From contig JAZDOK010000023.1 in assembly GCA_043798715.1 (NCBI GenBank), forward strand, positions 1 to 16,649: a stretch of DNA of 16,649 bases, given 5' to 3'. The translations under genes and the position numbers were made by a program. Under the pieces are notes generated by a model, which had not been told where the DNA came from, did not search any database, and was given only the letters and a program-made list of their open reading frames with translations. This document shows positions 1-6,125 of this stretch, piece by piece; position 1 is the first letter of the stretch; every line of letters starts with the position of its first letter. Source of the stretch: JAZDOK01 sp043798715. Its GTDB lineage: Bacteria > Vulcanimicrobiota > JAZDOK01.

Positions 1-603
1 GAACGGCTTAAGCTCATCGAGAATGAACCGTGCTTCCCGGAAGATTTCTTCCTGCACGGCCGTGTATTTTTCGGTGAGCTCTTTATTTTTCGATGACTTA
101 AGGTTGATGGCCACGTTGAGCATGGCCCCCCTTAAGGCCGCCTCGGCCAGAAGCACCCCCACCCCCAAATCGCACACCACGCCTGCTTTCACGAGGGGAG
201 CCATCCCGGCGGCCAGGCGCAGTACGGCCAGAGCCCTATCCTCAACCCGAAGCGGCACCTCTGTCGCCCCTTCCAGGCTCTCCTTTATGCATAAAGCGCG
301 GGCTTTTTTTCCCTCTTCCGTCTCCTTCGGCATCCGGTAGGCATCAAACACCCTCAGGTAGGCCGCCGAGTCCTCCTCCACCAGGCGGAGGGAGGCCTCC
401 TTAAGCGCCCCGGCCTCCCCGGCCAGCAGTTTCAGGCTCTCGTCCGCCTCCGCTTTCCCCAGGGTGACTCCCGCCGCCATCTCAAGGAGAGAGGCGGCCA
501 TGGCGCAGGCCATCGCCGAGGCGGAACCACCTCCCGGAGCCGGTTCCCGGCTCGAAAGACGCCCGAGTAATTCCTTGAAGCTCAGAGCGGATAATTTTTC
601 CAC
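1..603 (-). CDS. fchA: Formimidoyltetrahydrofolate cyclodeaminase, 3' end cut by window edge
   Basis: Cytosolic enzyme that converts 5-formimidoyl-THF to 5,10-methenyl-THF and ammonia, the step after glutamate formiminotransferase in folate-linked histidine breakdown. The frame reads 201 codons without a stop to the window edge, close to the usual length of a stand-alone cyclodeaminase (about 200-210 residues), so only a few residues should be missing. The N-terminus carries the family signature SREPAPGGGSASA followed by an alanine/methionine-rich helix (AMACAMAASLLEM). The centre holds a V-V-C-D-L-G-V-G segment and the helical run ALRGAMLNVAINL. The start chosen is GTG at 603: it is preceded by a GGAGGGG ribosome site about 9 nt upstream and gives the expected N-terminus. 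It overlaps the 3' end of hutI by 22 nt, implying translational coupling. In many animals this domain is fused to the transferase; here the two are separate genes with hutI between them. Confidence 0.
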   Translation of the reverse strand, partial: MEKLSALSFKELLGRLSSREPAPGGGSASAMACAMAASLLEMAAGVTLGKAEADESLKLLAGEAGALKEASLRLVEEDSAAYLRVFDAYRMPKETEEGKKARALCIKESLEGATEVPLRVEDRALAVLRLAAGMAPLVKAGVVCDLGVGVLLAEAALRGAMLNVAINLKSSKNKELTEKYTAVQEEIFREARFILDELKPF

Positions 604-1844
604 GCGATCTTTCCCCTCCAAATCACCGTATTCACCATGTTGACCCCGAAGCGGTAGGGCCAGAGCCGGTAGTCGTCCACCTCCAGGATCAGGAGGTCCG
701 CGTCCTTGCCGACCTCCAGGCTCCCCTTGCTCCCCGCCCTGTTCAGGGCGAATGCCGCGTTGATGGTGGCGGCGTGCAGGGCCTCCTCCGGCGTCATCTT
801 CATCTTAAGGCAGGCCAGGGATAAAACGGCCTGCATTGATTCCGTCATGCAGCTCCCGGCGTTAAAATCCGTGGCCAGGGCTACCGTCGCCCCGCTTTGG
901 ATAAAATATCGGGCCGGGGCGTATTCCACCCCCAGGAAGAAGGCGGTGCCGGGAAGGAGGGTGGCCACCGTCCCCGCCCGGGCCAGGGCCTCCATGTCCC
1001 TCCCTGACGCCAGCAGGAGGTGATCGGCCGAGACGGCCCCCAGGCGCGCGGCCAGGCCGGCCCCTCCAGAGTTGGAAAATTCCTCGGCATGGATTTTAAG
1101 GGGAAAGTCCAGCTCTTTCGCAGCCGAGAGGATTCTCTCCGATTCTTCGAGCGTGAAAGCGTTCTCCTCGCAGAAGACGTCCACAAATTCAGCCAGACCT
1201 CTTTTTCTGATCTCCGGAAGCATCTCCCCGATCAGGCACCGGACATACTCTTCGCGCCGGGAGGCATATTCCGGGGGAACGGCGTGCGCCCCCATGAAGG
1301 TGGAAACGATATCAAGTGGAATCTGCACCTTTATTTCCGAGAGGATAAGCAGATGGCGCAATTCCTCTTCCAGGGCCAGCCCGTAGCCGGTCTTGGCCTC
1401 CACGGTGGTCGTCCCGTGGGCCAGCATCCTCATGAAGACAGCCCTCGTTGCATCCATCAGCTCTTCTTTCGAAGTGGAGCGCGTGGCCGTCACCGTGCTT
1501 TTAATCCCGCCGCCCGCCGCCGCTATTTCCTGGTAGGAGGCGCCCTGAGCCCGCAGGATAAATTCCCCGACCCGGGAGCCGGCGAAAAGCGGGTGGGTGT
1601 GCGAATCTACGAGCCCCGGAACGATGGCCTTCTCCGTCTGAATGATACTTCCGGGCGCCGCCTCCCATGAGTCAAGGATTTCCTCCCTGGAGCCGACCGC
1701 TGCGATCCGCCCTCCCAGCACGGCAACAGCGCCGCCGGCGATCACGTCCGCCGCCCCCAGCTCCGCGCCCCTTTTGGGTTTGCCAGCCGAGGACGAGGTG
1801 AAGACCTGTTTTCCCGTGACAATCAGATCCGCTTGTTTTTTCAT
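582..1844 (-). CDS. hutI: Imidazolonepropionase
   Basis: Hydrolyses 4-imidazolone-5-propionate to N-formimino-L-glutamate, the third step of histidine degradation, in the cytosol. The 420-residue product has normal family length and is an amidohydrolase-fold protein. Visible motifs are the metal-binding VDSHTHPLFAGSR (His82, His84), GAHAVP (His187), IHAEEFSNSGG (His252, Glu255) and ATDFNAGSC (Asp326), so the metal and substrate sites look complete. Start ATG at 1844 lies 4 nt after the ftcD stop, with a GGAG site formed by the last ftcD codons. It lies between the two folate enzymes that consume its product, which supports the assignment. No hutH or hutU is seen in the window; they may lie beyond the left edge or elsewhere. 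Confidence 0.
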   Translation of the reverse strand: MKKQADLIVTGKQVFTSSSAGKPKRGAELGAADVIAGGAVAVLGGRIAAVGSREEILDSWEAAPGSIIQTEKAIVPGLVDSHTHPLFAGSRVGEFILRAQGASYQEIAAAGGGIKSTVTATRSTSKEELMDATRAVFMRMLAHGTTTVEAKTGYGLALEEELRHLLILSEIKVQIPLDIVSTFMGAHAVPPEYASRREEYVRCLIGEMLPEIRKRGLAEFVDVFCEENAFTLEESERILSAAKELDFPLKIHAEEFSNSGGAGLAARLGAVSADHLLLASGRDMEALARAGTVATLLPGTAFFLGVEYAPARYFIQSGATVALATDFNAGSCMTESMQAVLSLACLKMKMTPEEALHAATINAAFALNRAGSKGSLEVGKDADLLILEVDDYRLWPYRFGVNMVNTVIWRGKIAWKNYPL

Positions 1845-1848
1845 TCAA

Positions 1849-2751
1849 TTACTCCATCAGGTGCGTCTCTAGAACCTGGGACGTCTTGAAATTCTCCAGC
1901 TGCAGATAATATCGGGCCGATTCCATCAGCGCTTCCAGGGGCACCAGACCTATTATCTCGCTTCCGGCGATGTTCACCCCGTAGCGCCGGGCCTCGGCCC
2001 GGACCAGTTCAAAAACGGAGTACATTGCGCTCTTTGAATAATCCACCAGGTTCATCGAGACCTGGGCGATATTTCGCTCGTGCAGCATCACGCCGAGGGC
2101 CTTTACGCATTTTAAGCCGCCGTCCTTCGCCCGAACCCGCTTCGCAATTTCTTTTGCGATCCTGAGCTCAGCGGTGGCCAGATTTATATTGAAGGCGACG
2201 AGAGGCCGGCGGGCTCCGACGACACAGGCGCCGGCCCCGGGGTGCATCGCCGGGGGGCCCGCGTCGGGGCGGCGTTCGGGGGAGGCTATTTCCTCCCTGA
2301 GCTTCTCGTAATTCCCCTTTCGGATGTCGGCCAGGTTCCTTCTTTCGGGTTTCAGGGCCGCCTCTTCATAGAAATAGACGGGAATTCCCAGCTCCTCGGC
2401 AATTCTTTTACCAACCCGGTGCGCCAGGCGGACGCACTCTTCCATATTTATATTTTTAATCGGAACGAAGGGGATGACATCGGCGGCCCCTATCCTGGGG
2501 TGTTCCCCCTGGTGCGCCTCCATGTCTATCAGCTCCGCCGCCTTGGCCACGGCATCAAAGGCGGCCTTCCCGACCTCTTCTTCTTCTCCAAGGAAGGTCA
2601 TTACCGAGCGGTTATGATCCGGGTCCGAGGACAGATCAAGAAAGCGGACATCCCGGTATTTCCTGATCTCGTCCGCAATGCTCTCTATGACTTCAGACCT
2701 TCTTCCTTCGCTGAAGTTGGGAATGCATTCCACCAGTTTTTTCCCTGCCAT
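1849..2751 (-). CDS. ftcD: Glutamate formiminotransferase
   Basis: Transfers the formimino group of N-formimino-L-glutamate to tetrahydrofolate, giving glutamate and 5-formimino-THF. The 300-residue protein matches the stand-alone bacterial transferase. It opens with the family signature LVECIPNFSEGR (residues 6-17). It also contains DPDHNRSVMTFLG (His46) and the HQGEHPRIGA segment (residues 80-89), which includes the catalytic-site histidines of the family. The C-terminal part carries the swapped-domain pattern ending in IIGLVPLEAL. Start ATG at 2751 has an AAGGAG site 5 nt upstream. It is the first of three tightly packed genes (ftcD-hutI-fchA), with 4 nt to hutI. The upstream MBL gene on the same strand ends 49 nt away across a short heptamer repeat, so the four may be co-transcribed. 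There is no C-terminal cyclodeaminase domain; that activity is encoded by the third gene. Confidence 0.
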   Translation of the reverse strand: MAGKKLVECIPNFSEGRRSEVIESIADEIRKYRDVRFLDLSSDPDHNRSVMTFLGEEEEVGKAAFDAVAKAAELIDMEAHQGEHPRIGAADVIPFVPIKNINMEECVRLAHRVGKRIAEELGIPVYFYEEAALKPERRNLADIRKGNYEKLREEIASPERRPDAGPPAMHPGAGACVVGARRPLVAFNINLATAELRIAKEIAKRVRAKDGGLKCVKALGVMLHERNIAQVSMNLVDYSKSAMYSVFELVRAEARRYGVNIAGSEIIGLVPLEALMESARYYLQLENFKTSQVLETHLME

Positions 2752-2761
2752 ACTGTCTCCT

Positions 2762-2796
2762 TCTCCTGTATTCTGACTCCTGGATTCTGGATTCTT
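2762..2796. repeat. Five tandem imperfect heptamers in the MBL-ftcD spacer
   Basis: The 49-nt spacer is largely built from 7-nt units: tctcctg, tattctg, actcctg, gattctg, gattctt. A degenerate sixth unit (gaatcta) runs into the MBL stop codon. On the transcribed strand the units read like CAGAATC/CAGGAGT. No hairpin is apparent. It could be a small intergenic repeat or simple-sequence expansion. Its role is unknown. Confidence 0.
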
Positions 2797-2800
2797 GAAT

Positions 2801-3712
2801 CTAAAGCTCTATCTCAAGCCCTTCACGAGCCGCCAGGCATTCCGGGAATTCAGCCCGGGCCTCCTTCTCCAGCCTTTCCATATACTCGTCGTCATGGGAG
2901 GGATCATGGTGAAAGATGACCAGCTTTTTCACCCCGGCCTTCCGGGCCACTGTTATGGCCATGTCCGTCGTGCTGTGTCCGAAACCCTGCTTGGGATTTA
3001 ATTCATCGGAATACTCTCCGGGCGTGTACTGGGCGTCATGTATCAAAAGGTCAGTCTCCCTGGCGAAGTTGGTGATTTTCACATCTCCGCCCACGTAACC
3101 TTCCGTATCGGTGGCGTATACCAGGCTCCGCCCGCCCATCTCAATCCGATATACAAAGACTCCGTCACGCGGATGAGCCCTGCTCTTCAAGACCCTTATC
3201 CGCACCTCATGCGGCCGAAGCTCCACGTTCTGAAAAACAGAGCTTCTGAGGATCGGCTCGTAACTTTCATCCCTGAGAATAATCTCCACCGTCTCATCCA
3301 GATTCATGATGCTCTTCATGGAATTCATTTCTCTCAGCCTGACGGGAAAATAGGGAGGCAGCATCGCCTTCCCGAGAACTTCTTCGAGGTCCTCATCAAA
3401 GGTTCTCGGTCCGAAGAGGTAGATCGTGCTCGCAGACTGGTAGGCGGGCTTGAAGAAGGGGAATCCCTGCGTGTGATCATGATGCGAGTGGCTTAGAAGA
3501 ATGAGGCCTATGAAGGGTTTTCCCCCGTTGTTTTCCGCAATAAAACGGTCCCCCAGGCCGATAATCCCCGTGCCGGCATCCAGGATAATCACGTGGTTCC
3601 GCACCTTTACTTCAACGCAGGCGGTATTTCCTCCGAAGCGGAGGGTGGAATAACCTGATACAGGAAAACTTCCGCGCACCCCGTGAAATCTTACCAGAAA
3701 ATCATTAGCCAT
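2801..3712 (-). CDS. MBL-fold metallo-hydrolase (phosphodiesterase-like)
   Basis: A 303-residue metallo-beta-lactamase-fold hydrolase of the PhnP/cyclic-phosphodiesterase-like kind, probably cytosolic. The opening HGVRGSFPVSG plus RFGGNTACVEV is typical of that subgroup. The metal site is well preserved: SHSHHDH (His75, His77, Asp79, His80), ATDTEG (Asp202), LLIHDAQYT (His225, Asp226), FGHSTTD (His246) and FHHDPSHDD (His268/269). The substrate cannot be told; a cyclic nucleotide or phosphodiester is the family expectation. The start is placed at ATG 3712, which has an AAGGAGG site 7 nt upstream and begins directly at the conserved domain. A longer in-frame opening to 3862 has no family match and would run across the divergent gene's start. 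It faces the DUF1844 gene across a 112-nt divergent region and precedes ftcD on the same strand. Neither neighbour explains its job. Confidence 0.
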   Translation of the reverse strand: MANDFLVRFHGVRGSFPVSGYSTLRFGGNTACVEVKVRNHVIILDAGTGIIGLGDRFIAENNGGKPFIGLILLSHSHHDHTQGFPFFKPAYQSASTIYLFGPRTFDEDLEEVLGKAMLPPYFPVRLREMNSMKSIMNLDETVEIILRDESYEPILRSSVFQNVELRPHEVRIRVLKSRAHPRDGVFVYRIEMGGRSLVYATDTEGYVGGDVKITNFARETDLLIHDAQYTPGEYSDELNPKQGFGHSTTDMAITVARKAGVKKLVIFHHDPSHDDEYMERLEKEARAEFPECLAAREGLEIEL

Positions 3713-3795
3713 GACACCGCCTCCTTCTGGATTTAATTTCTGCCCTCCCCTTCTTTCTCCTTTTTTGATCTTCACTGAAGGATTCATTACTTGTT

Positions 3796-3804
3796 TGCTA
3801 GAAT
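3796..3804 (+). promoter_or_regulatory. Possible extended -10 promoter element for the DUF1844 gene
   Basis: The sequence TGCTAGAAT matches the extended -10 form TGnTATAAT at all but one base of the hexamer. It lies 20 nt upstream of the ATG at 3825. A -35 hexamer at the proper distance (3776-3781) is poor, as is tolerable for extended -10 promoters. This is the only promoter-like signal found for the plus-strand signalling genes. No clear match was found for the divergent MBL gene. Confidence 0.
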
Positions 3805-3824
3805 TCACCAGTGAGGTGAGTGCC

Positions 3825-4130
3825 ATGACTGAGGAACAGAGCCCGGAGCAGCAGATGAACATGGAGGATTTTCTTCCATCGGACGTCTACACTCTTGCAA
3901 AGTCAATAATCCCGCTTATGTACGAGCAGGCCTGGATCTACATGGGTTTAACCTATCACCCCAAGACAAAAAGCATCACTCTGGACATGGAACAGGCCAA
4001 GTTCGCCATAGACTGCGCGACCTACCTGTTTGAAAATCTTTCACCCAGAATGCCTGAGAACGAGCGGAAGCAGTTCGAGGAACTTCTGACCAACCTGCGC
4101 CTCAATTTTGTGAGCCGCCTCAAGGAATAA
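3825..4130 (+). CDS. DUF1844 family protein
   Basis: A 101-residue cytosolic protein with no signal peptide or membrane helix. The pattern is that of DUF1844: an acidic, Gln/Met-rich N-terminus, then an amphipathic helical core (YTLAKSIIPLMYEQAWIYMG), a short Asp/Lys linker (DMEQAKFAIDCATYLFENL) and the C-terminal LLTNLRLNFVSRLKE, which resembles the family ending of a helix plus N-F-V. The function of the family is unknown. Start ATG at 3825 has GAGGTGAG 5-12 nt upstream. The open frame continues 38 codons further upstream into the MBL start region, but that part is low in family character and the ribosome site favours 3825. It lies 42 nt ahead of the pseudokinase gene on the same strand and is probably co-transcribed with it. 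Confidence 0.
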   Translation: MTEEQSPEQQMNMEDFLPSDVYTLAKSIIPLMYEQAWIYMGLTYHPKTKSITLDMEQAKFAIDCATYLFENLSPRMPENERKQFEELLTNLRLNFVSRLKE

Positions 4131-4172
4131 AATCATTTCCATCGTAATACCCTGGATATTAAGGAGACTCTG

Positions 4173-6092
4173 ATGGATGTTTGCTCTTCAGGCCATTCTT
4201 TTGAGCAGGGCTACAAAATTAAAGAGATCATCACCCGGGATGCCCTCTTTACCATCTATCTTGCCGAGGATCTTAAACAGGAACGCCTCTGCTTCATCCA
4301 GGAATTCGAGAACCATCACCCGGACAGGGAAACAGCCTTCAAGACCTTTGAAGAAGAGTTCTCCCGCCTGAAGAGCCTCCAGGAATCACGACTGATCAGC
4401 CTGTATGACTATTTCAGCCAGGACGAAAAGGTATACCTCGTAACCGAAACATTCTCGGGAAAAAGCCTTCAGGAAATCGTATCGGGCGCCCGGGAGCCGC
4501 TGGCCGAAATAGAATGTATAGACATGGCCCTGAAGGTGTGCCAGGCACTCAAATCCATGAAAGCCCGGACGGATGCGCACTTCCCTCTCAGAATCCTGGA
4601 TCCGGCCAGCCTGGTGCTCACGTCCGAGCGGGACATACGGATCGTGGACTACGGGCTCTGGGCCATATTTAACCCCGCCTGGGATCCGGCGGCCCCCGGG
4701 ATGGAGGAATCCGAACTCCTTACCAATATGGGCAAAATTCTTTACTACTGCCTGACCAGAACGGATCCCTGGTCCGGCTCCGCGGAAGCCTTGCCGCCGC
4801 CCCGGGTTCTAAATCCCGAACTGTCACCAGGCATGGAGACTCTCCTAAACAGGTGCCTGACAGCGGGAGGAGAGACGCCCTACTCAAGCATCGAGGACCT
4901 TTGTCGCGATCTTGGTTCTGTCAAGACCTATGGCGCCCTGGTGGTTCCGGAAACCATCGAAGAATGGTCTAACGATGTAGAAGAGCCCCCTCAGGAAAAA
5001 CCGCCCTCCAGAAAAAGAACGGATGTGCTCGTCATTGTCCTGGGCCTCGTCCTCATTCTGGGCTTTTTAGCCTTCTACAAATTCTGGGAAACAAGGCGCA
5101 ACCAGGAGACCAAAAAGCCGGAAATCTTCTATTCCACCGTCTATGCCGAGTTGTTCGGCATTCACGAGGGCACTATGTGGGCAAATTTCTACTCAAAATC
5201 GGCTCTGACGCAGATGCCCACCCTCATCCAGATAAACCCGGCCGGGTCCACCCCGCGGCTTAAACCTTCCCAGCTTCCCGTTCCGCCCGGCAACATCGTC
5301 CGCCTGCTCCCGGGTTCATCCGGTAACACCTGGTTCCATTCAACGAGCGGCCTTTTCCTTCTCAAAGATCGAAAGCTTAACAACCTGGCCGTCCCGGAAT
5401 TTTCCAACATCGCCCTGGATCGCAAGGGAAATCTCTGGGCTTCCAACGAATCCGGCTTTGCCGTCTACAACGGTAAAAGTTGGCAACGCTACCTGCTTCT
5501 TCCCTCCAGGAAAGTGGTCGCCATGGACGGCCGGAAGACATATCCAAAGGCCCAGAACCTGGCCTTCGCCAGGTCCATCATTATTGATGATTCCGGCCGC
5601 CTCTGGAGGACTGTCGAAGATGGAATCGTCTGCGCAGATCGAAAAAGCTGGAAAAAATACTCTTTCGCATCCGATCTTAAAAACGGCGAATTATCATTAC
5701 TCTTCCTGGACTCCCGGAAGCGCCTGTGGGCCGCCGGGAAAAAATCAGACAGGCCGTTCATCCAGAAATTCACTAATAACCGATGGTTATCAATTCCCCT
5801 CGGAAAGACAGCAGGAAGCGGCGGAATCAGGCAAATTCTGGAAGACACAGCTAAAAAAAGACTGCTCTTTGTCGCCATCAACGGATGGTATGAACTAAAG
5901 GGGGATCGCCTCGCATTCCAGCCAATTTCTTCCCTCCCGGGCTATACTCCACCCTACATCCTGGATGCTTTAAACAGCGTCGCCTTCGACGAAAAAAACA
6001 CAATGTGGCTCTCCTGTTTTGAAATCCTTCTCAGATATGACGGAGTCTCCTGGAAAGCCTTCCCGGTTGAAGACATCTACAAACCGCTATAG
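4173..6092 (+). CDS. Membrane-anchored pseudokinase with extracytoplasmic beta-propeller
   Basis: A 639-residue predicted receptor. Residues 10-255 follow a bacterial Ser/Thr kinase fold (YLAED, the helix FEEEFSRLKSL, SLYDYF, YLVTETF, and the C-lobe GKILYYCLTRTDPW and late helices), but the active site is broken. The glycine loop reads TRDALF, the VAIK lysine is Gln43 (FIQEF), and the HRDLKPxN loop reads LRILDPAS with Ile141 in place of the catalytic Asp. The DFG motif survives as DYG (Asp159). A single membrane helix spans about 284-303. Residues 320-639 contain W-rich repeats of the two-component-regulator propeller type (GNTWFHSTSGLFLL, GNLWASNESGFAVYNG, GRLWRTVEDGIV, KRLWAAG, NTMWLSC). 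The inferred topology is pseudokinase in the cytosol and propeller outside. AAGGAG lies 6 nt before the ATG. It follows the DUF1844 gene by 42 nt and precedes the histidine kinase by 33 nt. The ligand and partner are unknown. The fold is clear, and the loss of catalysis is inferred from the motifs. Confidence 0.
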   Translation: MDVCSSGHSFEQGYKIKEIITRDALFTIYLAEDLKQERLCFIQEFENHHPDRETAFKTFEEEFSRLKSLQESRLISLYDYFSQDEKVYLVTETFSGKSLQEIVSGAREPLAEIECIDMALKVCQALKSMKARTDAHFPLRILDPASLVLTSERDIRIVDYGLWAIFNPAWDPAAPGMEESELLTNMGKILYYCLTRTDPWSGSAEALPPPRVLNPELSPGMETLLNRCLTAGGETPYSSIEDLCRDLGSVKTYGALVVPETIEEWSNDVEEPPQEKPPSRKRTDVLVIVLGLVLILGFLAFYKFWETRRNQETKKPEIFYSTVYAELFGIHEGTMWANFYSKSALTQMPTLIQINPAGSTPRLKPSQLPVPPGNIVRLLPGSSGNTWFHSTSGLFLLKDRKLNNLAVPEFSNIALDRKGNLWASNESGFAVYNGKSWQRYLLLPSRKVVAMDGRKTYPKAQNLAFARSIIIDDSGRLWRTVEDGIVCADRKSWKKYSFASDLKNGELSLLFLDSRKRLWAAGKKSDRPFIQKFTNNRWLSIPLGKTAGSGGIRQILEDTAKKRLLFVAINGWYELKGDRLAFQPISSLPGYTPPYILDALNSVAFDEKNTMWLSCFEILLRYDGVSWKAFPVEDIYKPL

Positions 6093-6125
6093 AGGACAAA
6101 GCCTGCTTACTGAAGGAGTAGAATC

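Noticed and set aside
1020..1670. Plus-strand open frame opposite hutI
   Set aside because: hutI on the other strand has complete metal-site motifs; the antisense frame has no recognisable domain and is an effect of GC-rich codons.
2242..2919. Plus-strand open frame opposite ftcD and the MBL 3' end
   Set aside because: It spans two genes on the opposite strand and an intergenic repeat, with no domain or ribosome site.
3713..3862. 50-codon N-terminal extension of the MBL gene
   Set aside because: The extension has no family character, crosses the start of the divergent DUF1844 gene, and the AAGGAGG site clearly serves ATG 3712.
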